From NCBI GenBank assembly GCA_917880885.1, contig OU862909.1:32672405-32736404 (forward strand): a DNA stretch of 64,000 bases, in the 5' to 3' direction. Each line of letters begins with the position of its first letter. The first letter of the stretch is position 1. The translations under genes were made by a program, and so were the position numbers. Below are positions 1-12,971 of this stretch, piece after piece. This DNA comes from Limnephilus marmoratus. Lineage: Eukaryota; Arthropoda; Insecta; Trichoptera; Limnephilidae. The notes below the pieces were generated by a model. That model saw only the letters and a program-made list of their open reading frames with translations, made no database searches and was not told the origin of the DNA.

Positions 1-178
1 CACTGCGGTGCAAGGCGATGGGTCGAGCTCAACCAGTCTCTCCAGATCCGGCCCGCCACGCAGTATGTGGGCAAAACGTATCCGCCGCCAAGACCTACAC
101 AAACCACACCCCATGAACCCGGGTACCCCTGTTAGGTCACCAAACGTAGCGAAACACTTGGGGTGACTTATGGTGAGG
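1..178 (-). repeat. Retroposon family A, copy A1 (partial)
   Basis: On the minus strand this matches the 5' and middle part of a retroposon seen four more times (22858, 32862, 37555, 38973). Shared landmarks are the GGTTCGCTACGTTTGGTGAC-like block, 'catggggtgaggtttgt' and 'ccatcgccttgcaccgcag'. The copy runs off the left edge of the window. It is useful because its middle, around position 50, is uninterrupted where copy A5 carries a MITE. Confidence 0.7.
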
Positions 179-379
179 GTGCTAACTAATAAATGGTTCC
201 GAAGAAGCCTTCGTAATATTGTGCAGTGTTTTAAAAATGGTATCTTCTCCAAGCTTAAACTTTCTAATAAAACTATGCTTATCTGAAGTGACCTGCAAGT
301 AAGTATGTATGTTTATGTAAGTCTGCGTCTGTTTGTATACAATTAGAGAGAGCCTAGGAAGTCATATTTGTAAAGCTCC

Positions 380-432
380 CCTGAGGTGATTCTTCACAAA
401 AACGGTGCATTACAAATTGACCAATTACTATT
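380..432 (+). repeat. Dispersed repeat family D, short end fragment
   Basis: The string 'gaggtgattcttcacaaaaa' followed by 'cggtgcattacaaattgacc' matches the end of a repeat also present at 34660, 46910, 51410 and 63270. Only about 50 bp is recognisable. The rest of 179-885 shows no gene or repeat that I can support. Confidence 0.5.
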
Positions 433-885
433 ATCGTTCGATTTAAAAGCCTCTTAGAGTTTAATGAATTCATCTGTGAGATGCATCTGATGCCAAAGAT
501 CTTCAGAATCCCACATGATTCATTAACTTGCATGTGCAATGGATAGCATGTTATTGGTTCAGTCTTGCAGGTTGTGGAATTACTGCTTAGTGCACATTGG
601 AAGGATAGAGAGAATGCAGAGGGAGTCTCAAATGGTTACCGGCAGGATTAGCAGATTTAAACTCATAAATGTTTTACGATCATTTGAATTAATCTACTAA
701 CCTAGTTTAAACCGTATGATCGTATAAAAAAATTAATATAAATAACTTACTAATATTAAGATCTTCGAAGTCTTATTATTTATGAATGGCTGGCGTTGAA
801 TGGATGCCTACCTGTAACAAAAGACAAACAAAAATGATAAAAAAAACACAAATTGGTAAAATAATTCTTATACATCACTTCATAA

Positions 886-1070
886 GGCACATTAACAAGC
901 GGCCACGAATTCAAATTTCGTCGTCAGATAGTTTTGCGATCATACCCTTGCAACTGTACAGAGTGGTTCCGATGAAAAAGAATGATTATTCTCCGTACCA
1001 GCATTTTTAACTAATAACTCAATATCGATTTTATATCATTCAAAATTTGCTTAAATATATACCTACTTTC
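886..1070 (+). repeat. Dispersed repeat family E, copy 1
   Basis: About 150 bp, including 'gattattctccgtaccagca' and 'tttttaactaataactcaat', recurs in the same orientation at 56920-57070. Two copies 56 kb apart with high identity show an interspersed repeat. No terminal repeats or tail are visible, so the class is unknown. Confidence 0.6.
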
Positions 1071-1804
1071 AATTTAGCAAGAAAAATTATCAAACGCGTG
1101 ATGGCAAAAATATAAAAATTACGTACTTTTAATAGTTGTTTTTATCTTAAGTAGGTATTTATAATTTTTCAATAATGTCTAAGGAAAATAATAAGTACAA
1201 TAAATCTGAAATATATTAGTTTGGAAGACCGTAAATAAATAGACAAACTAACGTATTTTCACAAAACACGTATGAGGACTTTCTTTGAGTGATTTTATTT
1301 GAACTAAAATTAAAATTCTGAAAAGAAGCTTTTCTAGATAATTTATTGATTTATTTTAGTGTATAATGATATGATTTGAAATGTGTGATGTATAATACAA
1401 CATTTTAAACAAAAAGTTGTAAATTTTAAAAAAATCTACCAACCAATTAACCAAAAAAACAACCAACAAACAACGGTATAGCCTTATTATAATAAAAATA
1501 ATCATATTTAAAAAAAAATATTACTTTAAAAGATAAAATAACAATCTTTCGAAATTAATTTGTATTTTTTTGTAGAAAGTTGATATTTAGTCTATAGTCC
1601 AGAATTATTCGTGTAAAATTTGTCTACATAGTCTAGAATTAATCGTGTCTGGTTATTCCTTTAATAATGACATTTCCCGAATGGTTGATTTATCAAAGGA
1701 AGGTTAGTATCTATGAGTATATTGAGATTTGATAAAGCGAATATTCGGTAGGTAGATCCATAAATTGAATTTTCCTAGAATGAGGATTACTCGGTATAAC
1801 AATC
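1071..1804. other. AT-rich DNA, nothing identified
   Basis: Very AT-rich with many A/T runs. I see no reading frame, repeat or RNA gene that I can support here. Confidence 0.5.
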
Positions 1805-2290
1805 TTGGTCAGCTATGTAAATAAGGTCTGTACATGTATTTTAATTAGTGAACATCCGATAACACACAATCCAATTAACTGGAGAGTCGAGAGGAAGACT
1901 CAACTTTGTGTAAGCGGCCACCGCCACATTCCTTGGCCGGGATTTGGCAGAAATCTCATAAGCACTACACCGTACAATTATATCAATCATTTAAGTCGAG
2001 TGGTTAGTCAAAGACGATGGCCCACAGTCAAAGGAGGACAAGTAGGTCTGCTAATTACATTAGAAATCCGCTGCAAATCAAACACTGTTACTCCGAGAGA
2101 TATGCGGCCATTACAATTGGCAGGAATGTTACAGACAGGTACGGTTGTTACCTGAACCAGTACCTACCTGGATTCTATTGGACAACGCTGAAGAGTGTAT
2201 TCTACAGTGCTGTTCTGCGTGCTGTGGATAGTTCCAGACTAATCCCGGAGACCGACGTCTTTGTCTTCCGTTCCGAATAGATGTTCCAAT
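1805..2290. other. Moderately GC-richer block, unassigned
   Basis: Base composition is more balanced than the flanks, and open frames of 116 and 87 codons overlap here on the plus strand. Neither translation shows a motif I recognise, and codon use gives no clear coding bias. It may be old transposon, conserved non-coding DNA or chance. No function is assigned. Confidence 0.3.
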
Positions 2291-2589
2291 ATTGTTTGAC
2301 TATAATGAAGTTAATAGTTCGTTTCATACCACGATACGGTACAGACGTAATCTGGATTAGAGGTACACTTGACAAGTTATACAATCCAATTATCCCAGAT
2401 GTAGATATTGTGCCCTAGCCGCGTCCTACATAAAACAAAGTAGTCGCATTAGGAGAGTGTTTACGGTGTTTGAATACCAGAACAATGTAGCATTATGAAT
2501 TAATACGTTATCCGCGATATTATTAGGTTTTGCTTGCAGAGTAGATCGTGAGTGTATTGTTGATCAGTCATTGTTAAGATTATTATTTA

Positions 2590-2800
2590 ATCGCTGATAT
2601 TCTGAGAGTAAAAACGTGGTATTTGGCCGACGGCTCCGGAATTCCCTAATTGTCATTCATCGGGTGGTGATCGGGCCGGATCGGGGTTTCCTGTTGAAGG
2701 GCGCGACCCTGCCCCCCGCCCCCAAAGCTGCGAGCTGTGAAGGGTGTCCGGCTCTGGCGAATTAATGATCACTCCAGATAATAATTACAATTTCCTGAAA
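2590..2800. promoter_or_regulatory. GC-rich island, possible regulatory block
   Basis: A sharp GC-rich stretch ('gatcgggccggatcggggtt', then a C-rich run near 2710) lies inside AT-rich DNA and ends in TAAT-containing sequence. It is not one of the repeats recognised in this window. Similar isolated blocks occur near 26640, 33800, 44160, 47590 and 54540. Interpretation as conserved regulatory DNA is inference from composition only. Confidence 0.25.
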
Positions 2801-4039
2801 TAGACAGCCCCGCGGTTGTCCGGATATTGATACGTATCGATAAAAAAACATTTCTTCAATACAAACCTGCGTGTATTTCGATATCTTATAAGTTTTGTTA
2901 GGGAGAATATTGAAACTGCGATGTTTCAGAAAACCCACGGCAACACATTTAAATAAAGTTTTTCCCTAGATAATTTCACGTACAAGCGAATTCACTTAAC
3001 AAGTTGTAACATTTAAGTGAAACTCCAGATTTTCTCATTACCAGATCAGAACGGAATGAGTACGTTTAAAACTAACACAATCTTCGCAAGTCTCTTGTAA
3101 TTAGATTCAATTTCAATTTTCTTTCGGGATATCAAAAATTAACGGGAAACATTAACGTAACATTAAAAGCCCACCCTCTCCCGACCCCTCACGTGTCGAG
3201 TTTCACTTATAAACGAGTAGCATGATTACTTAGAGAAGAAACAATAAACTAGAGTGAACATCAAGATAATTGAAGGAGTAATTGAATGCGAGAGTTAGGA
3301 TGTATGAGAGACTTGGTATGCGTTCTAACACCGGGATTTATCTTCTATCTTGTATACAAGTATACATACGTGCTTGTAGTTTATTTTATGTACAATAAAG
3401 ATTGAGTCGAATTAATTTAATGAAAGCTAAATTCGTGACAAGTGATAACTAATTCAATTATCAGAAGTCATCGTAGTAATCACCTGTGACCACGGACATA
3501 TGATTGAATTTGGATGTCTATGCCTGTGACAAACAGATCTTAACCTTAAGGTGATCCATTAGTCCTGGAAAAATTCGTAATCGGAATCCCCGCCTCTTTT
3601 TGGGGGGGATTTAAAAATGCTTGAGAAGAAGCTTTCGGAAAGGTTGGAAAAGGTATTTGAGAGTTGTTTTTTTAAAGGTTGATTTCGTGAAGGCATGTAA
3701 AAAACATTAACTCCTTTCTTACGCATTGTTTATTATAATAATGATTAAAAAAATAAAATAAATAAATAAAATTAGCCTTTTTTGCTGAAACTTATAAAAC
3801 ATTTTATTCTGATGTATTTTTTTTAATATTAACCTAAATTATCAGGGTTCCGGTAATTATTTTAAAAACAGCTTGTCTTTTGACATAGGCTTCCTCTAAA
3901 GATTTCTATTTTTATCTATACTTTGCATATCTGAAGTTCTGTTGTTTATCTTTAAAGGGTCTTGGTCTTTTCCCCCACGAGGACCAGTCGGCTTATAATA
4001 ATGATTATATGATGATGAATATTATATATAGAATATATA
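2801..4039. other. Unassigned AT-rich DNA before the Helitron array
   Basis: No gene seen. It contains simple A/T runs and, at 4020-4047, an AT dinucleotide tract. That tract is the left edge of the Helitron array and a typical Helitron target (insertion between A and T). Confidence 0.5.
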
Positions 4040-6320
4040 TATATATAGTATTGTTCACTTTGGGAAAGCTCTTTTTCCGCGCACTTTTTCGTTGACGCAA
4101 AAACGACCAGTACGCCCTTTACGTTTCACCCACCTCAAGGTTCACTTTCGGTTAAAGCAAATTCAGTGCACCCTCAGTACTTTGATTTTGCGAGGTCAGT
4201 TTTTTTCGACAAAATTAGCGCCTTATTCACAGAAAAACTGACGCGAATCAACGGCGAAAACTAGAACCAATAGTAAAATTACACTCAATTCGGCCAGGTT
4301 ACATTTCCCGCCGACAGGTTCGCGTTTCCAAAAAAATGATGTCATTTTGGCCATCAGTTTCGATGCAAATGAAAATGCTAGGAATATTGAGTCAGGTCAG
4401 GGATCTCAGACGTCAAATTTTTAGCCTAACAAAGCAGACTTTTCACGGTTTTCGGTAGTGGTTTTACGGTACGCGGCATTGCGGCCCCAAAACCGATCCC
4501 GGCTCGGATGTTTTTCAAAAATCTAATACAATAGAGAATTCCGCAACTTTTAAAACCAAAATTGTATGCCCATCCCATATAAAATAGTTCAGGAGATGCT
4601 GACAAAATTCGACATTTTCCGAAAAAAAATCATCAAAACACGCGCTTACAGATTCCATCGGAAGTTAAAATTTTGCTAGCCAGTTCAAATTAACACGTTA
4701 TTCATTCGGGGTAGGTACCTACTTATTTCGGTAGTATTGCAAATATGATGAAAAAAGCAAAGAGAAGAAAATGCGCAGGTACCTACCCGAATACGTAGAT
4801 ACACAATTAATTAGGTTTTAATGCAATGGTAAGGTTGTTTCGATGATACTGAATAATTCAACTTTTTTTAAAGTTAATTTTCACGTTCTTTATTGGTTCT
4901 ACTCAAGTTCTGTCATTTTATCATTAAAGGTCAGTTACATTGCAAAACTAAAATAATTACAGAACTCGAACGGAACTATCTAGAACTGAAAATTTACTAG
5001 AAAAATTTAAAGAATTGTCAATTTTTTTTATTAATTATTATTTTTTTTATTTTTAAGTGTGTTCTATTTAAACATTGTTAAATAAAAAAAATAATAAAAT
5101 ATATATATATATACATTACGCGTGTTCTAGGTAGGTACTTACTTGCGGGGACTTTTTTCATTTAAAAATCAAAACATGATATTGAATGAATTTATTTGTA
5201 GTGAAAATTATTTTATGCTCAACAGCATAATGGCGTCGTTTTGGTGAAATATTACAACAAAGTACCTACTTAGTACTTACACTTGCAAAATGAAATACAA
5301 TACAACTACAATAGTGAGCTCCGGCATAATGAAATTTTGCACTGCTAAACCGTGCAACCGATTGTTATTGTTAATGGACTATTTGTGCGTAAATAAATTA
5401 ATTATATACAGCGGGTACCCGGCATGCGTTGCGAGGCCACTTTATCTTCGGGGTCAACTAAACCGTAATGGTTCCCTACTAAGTCCCGGGAAACAACATT
5501 ATAAAATTATGCACTTTATAAAATTATATACAACGGGTACCCGGCATGCGTTGCAAGGCCGCTTTAACCTCGGGGTCAATAAAACTGTAATGTTTCCATC
5601 CGAAGTCCTGGGAAACTACATTATAATGCAAGCGCCTGCACTTTATAACAGTATATACAACGGGTACCCGGCATGCGTTGCAAGGTCACTGTAACCTCGG
5701 GGTCAACTTAATTATAATGGTTCCATCCCAAGTACCGGGAAACTACATTATAATGCAAGCACTTGCACTATATAAAATTATATACAACGGGTACCCGGTA
5801 TGCGTTGCAAGGCGACTTTAACCTAGGGGTCAACTTTACTGTAATGGTTTCATCCCGATTCCCGGGAAATAAAATTTTAATGCAAGCGCCTGCAATTTAT
5901 AACATAATATACAACGGGTACACGGCATGCGTTGCAAGGTCACTGTAACCTCGGGGTCAACTTAACTGTAATGGTTCCATCCCAATTCCCGGGAAATAAT
6001 ATTTTAAAGCAAGCGCCTGCAATATATAACATGATATACAACGGTTACTCGGCATGCGTTGCAAGGTCACTGTAACCTCGGGATCAACTTAACTGTAATG
6101 GTTCCATTCCAATTCCTGGGAAATTACATTTTAATGCAAGCGCTGCACTACATAACATTATATACAACGGGTTCCCGGCATGCGTTGCAAGGCCACTGTG
6201 AACTCAGGTTTCTTCATATATTTAATTTAACACACACTCCTCTTCGCTTCATCCACGTTCACACGTCAAATCGCATAGTGTCTTAACCCGTCAGTTGCTT
6301 CTGCAACGGGCAAAACCTAG
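4040..6320 (+). mobile_element. Helitron-like unit E1
   Basis: First unit of the array. Its left edge follows an AT tract, so the same TATATATAGTATTG that sits at later junctions is present here without a preceding CTAG. The TC at 4055 is a candidate Helitron 5' end. It contains a 108-type monomer near 5300-5400, seven 127-bp units (5400-6215), then the 3' hairpin at 6287-6310 and CTAG at 6317-6320. The first 600 bp differ from E2-E4. Confidence 0.75.
5400..6215 (+). repeat. 127-bp minisatellite in E1, 7 units
   Basis: The core CGGGTACCCGGCATGCGTTG recurs at about 5412, 5534, 5661, 5788, 5915, 6042 and 6168, with spacings of 122-127 bp. Each unit holds several short palindromes (CGGGTACCCG, GCATGC, CCCGGG). 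Short open frames across it are by-products of repetition. Confidence 0.85.
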
Positions 6321-7361
6321 TATATATAGTATTGTTTGGTTTTGGGAGAGGTCTTTTTCCGCGCACTTTTTGGTTGACGCAAAAACGACCAGTACGCCCT
6401 TTGCGTTTCACCCACCTCAAGGTTCACTTTCGGTTGAAGCAAATTGGGACTGAAAACTGTAAGCAAATTTTTTTCGACAAAATGAAATATATACAGGGAT
6501 TTATTCTCCGATACGAATCGGCGGCGAAAACTAGAAGCTCTACTCGAATCACTCGATTCGGCTCGGTTGTATTTCCCGCCGACAGATAGCGTTTCAAAAA
6601 AAAAATGACAAAAAAAGACTTAGCATTTTCCTCAAAGGAAAATGCTAGGTCTATGGTCAAAATCTTAGATGTCAAATTTTTAGCCTAACAAAACGGAACT
6701 CTCGGCGGTTTCGGTCGTTGTTTTTCGGAAAACGACATTACCGCCGAAAAACCGATTCCGGGCTAGATGTTTTTTGAAAATACGATAGCCGGATAGATTC
6801 CGCAACTTTTAACACCAATAAAACATATGATTCTCATATAAAATACGTCAGGAGATGCTGACGAAACACGAAATTTTCCGAAAAAAAATCATCAAAATAC
6901 GCGCTCACAGATTCCATCGGAAGTTTAAATATTCCTGGCCAGTTCAAATTAATACGTTTTTCATTCGGGGTAGGTACCTACTTATTTCGGTAGTATTGCA
7001 AATATGATGAAAAAAGCTAAGATTGCCGGAATCTAAGGAAATGCGCAGGTACCTACCTGAATGGGTACCTACTCAACGAATTAGGTTTTAATGCAATAAA
7101 TACTACGGTAAGGTTGTTTCGATGATACAGAATAATGGAACTTTTTTTAAGTTAATTTTCACGTTCTGTGATGGTTCTACTCAAATTCTATTGTTTTATC
7201 ATTACAGACCAGTTACATCACAAAACTGAAATAATTACAGAACTCGAACGGAACTTTATAGAACTGAAAATTTACTAGAAAAGTTTAAAGAATTGTCAAT
7301 TTTTTTTATTAATTATTATTTTTTATTTTTAAGTGTGTTCTATTTGAACATTGTTAAATAA

Positions 7362-7392
<31 letters not shown>

Positions 7393-8472
7393 CATTACGC
7401 GTGTTCTAGGTAGGTACTTACTTGCGGGGACTTTTTTCATTTAAAAATCAAAACATGATATTGAATGAATTTATTTATAGTGAAAATTATTTTATGCTCA
7501 ACAGCATAATGGCGTCGTTTTGGTGAAATATTACAACAAAGTACCTACTTAGTACTTACACTTGCAAAATGAAATACAATACAACTACAATAGTGAGCTC
7601 CGGCATAATGAAATTTTGCACTGCTAAACCGTGCAACCGATTGTTATTATTAATGGACTATTTGTGCGTAAATAAATTAATTATATACAGCGGGTACCCG
7701 GCATGCGTTGCGAGGCCACTTTAACTTCGGGGTCAACTAAACCGTAATGGTTCCCTACCAAGTCCCGGGAAACAACATTATAAAATTATGCACTTTATAA
7801 AATTATATACAACGGGTACCCGGCATGCGTTGCAAGGCCACTTTAACCTAAGGGTCAACTAAACTGTAATGGTTCCATCCCAAGTCCCCGGAAACTACAT
7901 AATAATGCAAGCGCCTGCACTATGTAACATTATATACAACGGGTACCCGGCGTGCGTTGCAAGGTCACTGTAACCTAGGAGTCAACTTTACTGTAATGGT
8001 TTCATCCCGATTCCCGGGAAATAAAATTTTAATGCAAGCGCCTGCAATTTATAACATAATATACAACGGGTACACGGCATGCGTTGCAAGGTCACTGTAA
8101 CTTCGGGGTCAACTTAACTGTAATGGTTCCATCCCAATTCCCGGGAAATAACATTTTAAAGCAAGTGCCTGCAATATATAACATGATATACAACGGTTAC
8201 TCGGCATGCGTTGCAAGGTCACTGTAACCTCGGGATCAACTTAACTGTAATGGTTCCATTCCAATTCCTGGGAAATTACATTTTAATGCAAGCGCTGCAC
8301 TACATAACATTATATACAACGGGTACCCGGCATGCGTTGCAAGGCCACTGTGAACTCAGGTTTCTTCATATATTTAATTTAACACACACTCCTCCTCGCT
8401 TCATCCACGTTCACACGTCAAATCGCATAGTGTCTTAACCCGTCAGTTGCTTCTGCAACGGGCAAAACCTAG
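6321..8472 (+). mobile_element. Helitron-like unit E2
   Basis: Directly follows the CTAG of E1. It has the 5' block with 'cgcaaaaacgaccagtacgc', a GC hairpin at about 6701-6755 (TCGGCGGT pairing with ACCGCCGA), GTAGGTACCTAC near 6970, an AT tract near 7370, a 108-type monomer near 7590, a 127-bp array, and the terminal hairpin with CTAG at 8469-8472. It closely resembles E3 and E4. Confidence 0.8.
7680..8365 (+). repeat. 127-bp minisatellite in E2, 6 units
   Basis: Units begin near 7691, 7813, 7940, 8067, 8194 and 8320. Same monomer family as in E1, with one unit fewer. Individual unit variants (for example CGGGTACACGG and CGGTTACTCGG) keep the same order as in E1, so the arrays share an ancestor. 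Confidence 0.85.
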
Positions 8473-10590
8473 TATATATATTAATGTTTAGTTTTGGGAA
8501 AACTCACTCACTTTTTTGTCGGCGCAAAAACGACCAGTACGCCCTTTGCGTTTCACCCACCTTAAGGTTCAGTTTCGGTTGAAGCAAATTGGGAATGAAA
8601 ACTGTAAGCAAATTTTTAATGACAAAATAAAATATATACAGGGGTTTATTCTCCGATACGAATCGGCGGCGAAAACTAGAAGCTCTGCTCGAATCACTCG
8701 ATTCGGCTCGGTCATATTTCCCGCCGACAGATGGCGTTGGTAAAAAAAAAATGACGAAAAAACCCCTTAATTTCACAAAGGAAAATGCTAGGACCGTTGA
8801 CGCAGATCTCAAATGTCAAAGTTTTAGCCTAACAAAACGGAACTCTCGGCGGTTTCGGTCGTTGTTTTTCGGAAAACGACATTACCGCCGAAAAACCGAT
8901 TCCGGGCTAGATGTTTTTTGAAAATACGATAGCCGGATAGATTCCGCAACTTTTAACACCAATAAAACATATGATTCTCATATAAAATACGTCAGGAGAT
9001 GCTGACAAAACTCGAAATTTTCCGAAAAAAAATCATCAAAATACGCGCTCACAGATTCCATCGGAAGTTTAAATATTTGCTGGCCAGTTCAAATTAACAC
9101 GTTTTTCATTCGGGGTAGGTACCTACTTATTTCGGTAGTATTGCAAATATGATGAAAAAAGCTAAGATTGCCGGAATCTAAGGAAATGCGCAGGTACCTA
9201 CCTGAATGGGTACCTACACAACGAATTAGGTTTTAATGCAATAAATACTAAGGTATGGTTGTTTCGATGATACAGAATAATTGAACTTTTTTTAAGTTAA
9301 TTTTCACGTTCTGTGATGGTTCTACTCAAATTCTATTGCTTTATCATTACAGACCAGTTACATCACAAAACTGAAATAATTACAGAACTCGAACGGAACT
9401 CTATAGAACTGAAAATTTACTAGAAAAATTTAAAGAATTGTCAATTTTTTTTATTAATTATTTTTTTTGTTTTTAAGTGTGTTCTATTTGAACATTGTAT
9501 ATATATATATACATTACGCGTGTTCTAGGTAGGTACTTACTTGCGGGGACTTTTTTCATTTAAAAATCAAAACATGATATTGAATGAATTTATTTGTAGT
9601 GAAAATTATTTTATGCTCAACAGCATAATGGCGTCGTTTTGGTGAAATATTACAACAAAGTACCTACTTAGTACTTACACTTGCAAAATGAAATACAATA
9701 CAACTACAATAGTGAGCTCCGGCATAATGAAATTTTGCACTGCTAAACCGTGCAACCGATTGTTATTGTTAATGGACTATTTGTGCGTAAATAAATTATT
9801 ATATACATCGGGTACCCGGCATGCGTTGCGAGGCCACTTTAACTTCGGGGTCAACTAAACCGTAATGGTTCCCTACCAAGTCCCGGGAAACAACATTATA
9901 AAATTATGCACTTTATAAAATTATATACAACGGGTACCCGGCATGCGTTGCAAGGCCGCTTTAACCTCGGGGTCAATAAAACTGTAATGTTTCCATCCGA
10001 AGTCCTGGGAAACTACATTATAATGCAAGCGCCTGCACTATGTAACATTATATACTACGGGTACCCGGCATGCGTTGCAAGGTCACTTTAACCTCAGGGT
10101 CAACTAAACTCTAATGGTTCCATCCCAAGTCCCCGGAAACTACATTATAATGCAAGCGCCTGCACTATATAACATTATATACAACGGGTACCCGGCATGC
10201 GTTGCAAGGTCACTGTAACCTAGGGGTCAACTTTACTGTAATGGTTTCATCCCGATTCCCGGGAAATAAAATTTTAATGCAAGCGCCTGCAATTTTTAAC
10301 ATAATATACAACGGTTACTCGACATGCGTTGCAAGGTCATTGTAACCTCGGGGTCAACTTAACTGTAATGGTTCCATTCCAATTCCTGGGAAATTACATT
10401 TTAATGCAAGCGCTGCACTACATAACATTATATACAACGGGTACCCGGCATGCGTTGCAAGGTCACTGTAACCTCAGTTTTCTTCATATATTTAATTTAA
10501 CACACACTCTTCCTCGCTTCATCCACGTTCACACGTCAAATCGCATAGTGTTTAAACCCGTCAGTTGCTTCTGCAACGGGCAAAACCTAG
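8473..10590 (+). mobile_element. Helitron-like unit E3
   Basis: Begins after CTAG with TATATATATTAATG. It has the same internal order as E2, with a 5' hairpin near 8847-8893, a shortened AT tract near 9500, a 127-bp array, and the terminal hairpin plus CTAG at 10587-10590. No protein frame beyond chance. Confidence 0.8.
9795..10475 (+). repeat. 127-bp minisatellite in E3, 6 units
   Basis: Units begin near 9811, 9932, 10059, 10186, 10312 and 10440. One CGGGTACACGG variant seen in E1 and E2 is missing, which points to loss of a unit. Confidence 0.8.
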
Positions 10591-12971
10591 TATATATAGT
10601 ATTGTTCACTTTGGGGAAAACTCACTCACTTTTTTGTCGGCGCAAAAATGACCAGTACGCCCTTTGCGTTTCACCAACCTCAAGGTTCACTTTCGGTCGA
10701 AGCAAATTCAGACAAGAAGCTGGGATCCTTTTTTTTTCGACAAAAAAAATATATACAGGGATTTATTCTCCGATACGAATCGGCGGCGAAAACTAGAAGC
10801 TCTACTCGAATCACTCGATTCGGCTCGGTTGTATTTCCCGCCGACAGACGGCGTTTGAAAAAAAAAAGTGACGAAAAAACCCGCTAATTTCACAAAGGAA
10901 AATGCTACATAGGACTATTGACATAGGTCAGGATCTCAGATGTCAAATTTTTAGCCTAACAAAACGGAACTCTCGGCGGTTTCGGTCGTTGTTTTTCGGA
11001 AAACGACATTACCGCCGAAAAACCGATTCCGGGCTAGATGTTTTTTGAAAATACGATAGCCGGATAGATTCCGCAACTTTTAACACCAATAAAACATATG
11101 ATTCTCATATAAAATACGTCAGGAGATGCTGACAAAACTCGAAATTTTCCGAAAAATAATCATCAAAATACGCGCTCAAAGATTCCATAGGAAGTTTAAA
11201 TATTGGTGGCCAGTTCAAATTAACACGCTATTCATTCGGGGTAGGTACCTACTTATTTCGGTAGTATTGCAAATATGATGAAAAAAGCAAATATTGCCGG
11301 AATCTGAGGAAACGCGCAGGTACCTACCTGAATGGGTACCTACACAACGAATTAGGTTTTAATGCAATAAATACTAAGGTAAGGTTGTTTCGATGATACT
11401 GAATAATTCAACTTTTTTTAAGTTAATTTTCACGTTCTGAGTTGCTTCTACTGAAATTCTGTTTTTTCTCAATATAGGCCAGTTACATCACAAAACTGAA
11501 ATAATTACAGAACTCGAACGGAACTTTCTAGAACTGAAAATTTACTAGAAAAATTTTAAGAATTGACAATTTTTTTTTATTAATTATATTTTTTTTTATA
11601 AGTGTGTTCTATTTGGACATTGTTAAATAAAAAAAATAATTACGCGTGTTCTAGGTAGGTACTTACTTCCAGGGACTTTTTTCATTTAAAAATCAAAACA
11701 TGATATTGAATGAATTTATTTATAGTGAAAATTATTTTATGCTCAACAGCATAATGGCGTCGTTTTGGTGAAATATTGCAACAAAGTACCTACTTAGTAC
11801 TTACACTTGCAAAATGAAATACAATACAACTACAATAGTGAGCTCCGGCATAATGAAATTTTGCACTGCTAAACCGTGCAACCGATTGTTATCGTTAATG
11901 GACTATTTGTGCGTAAATAAATTAATTATATACAGCGGGTACCCGGCATGCGTTGCGAGGCCACTTTAACTTCGGGGTCAACTAAACCGTAATGGTTCCC
12001 TACCAAGTCCCGGGAAACAACATTTTAAAATTATGCTCTTTATAAAATTATATACAACGGGTACCCGGCATGCGTTGCAAGGCCGCTTTAACCTCGGGGT
12101 CAATAAAACTGTAATGTTTCCATCCGAAGTCCTGGGAAACTACATTATAATGCAAGCGCCTGCACTATGTAACATTATATACTCCGGGTACCCGGCATGC
12201 GTTGCAAGGCCACTTTAACCTCAGGGTCAACTAAACTCTTATGGTTCCATCCCAAGTCCCCGGAAACTACATTATAATGCAAGCGCCTGCACTATATAAC
12301 ATTATATACAACGGGTACCCGGCATGCGTTGCAAGGTCACTGTAACCTAGGGGTCAACTTTACTGTAATGGTTTCATCCCGATTCCCGGGAAATAAAATT
12401 TTAATGCAAGCGCCTGCAATTTATAACATAATATACAACGGGTACACGGCATGCGTTGCAAGGTCACTGTAACCTCGGGGTCAACTTAACTGTAATGGTT
12501 CCATCCCAATTCCCGGGAAATAACATTTTAAAGCAAGCGCCTGCACTATATAACATTATATACAACGGGTACCCGGTATGCGTTGCAAGGTCACTGTAAC
12601 CTAGGGGTCAACTTTACTGTAATGGTTTCATCCCGATTCCCGGGAAATAAAATTTTAATGCAAGCGCCTGCAATTTATAACATAATATACAACGGTTACT
12701 CGGCATGCGTTGCAAGGTCACTGTAACCTTGGGGTCAACTTAACTGTAATGGTTCCATTCCAATTCCTGGGAAATTACATTTTAATGCAAGCGCTGCACT
12801 ACATAACATTATATACAACGGGTACCCGGCATGCGTTGCAAGGTCACTGTAACCTCAGGTTTCTTCATATATTTAATTTAACACACACTCTTCCTCGCTT
12901 CATCCACGTTCACACGTCAAATCGCATAGTGTTTAAACCCGTCAGTTGCTTCTGCAACGGGCAAAACCTAG
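10591..12971 (+). mobile_element. Helitron-like unit E4
   Basis: Begins TATATATAGTATTGTTCACT, the same start as E1. It keeps the 5' hairpin near 10972-11015, a 108-type monomer near 11835, a longer 127-bp array and CTAG at 12968-12971. The AT tract of E1-E3 is reduced near 11635. Confidence 0.8.
11930..12855 (+). repeat. 127-bp minisatellite in E4, 8 units
   Basis: Units begin near 11937, 12060, 12187, 12315, 12441, 12568, 12694 and 12821. The run includes what looks like a duplicated pair compared with E3 (two copies of the unit with 'cctaggggtcaactttactg'). Confidence 0.8.

Noticed and set aside
1805..2280. Possible host exon
   Set aside because: The two overlapping frames show no recognised domain, no consistent splice signals that I could defend, and no coding bias visible by eye.
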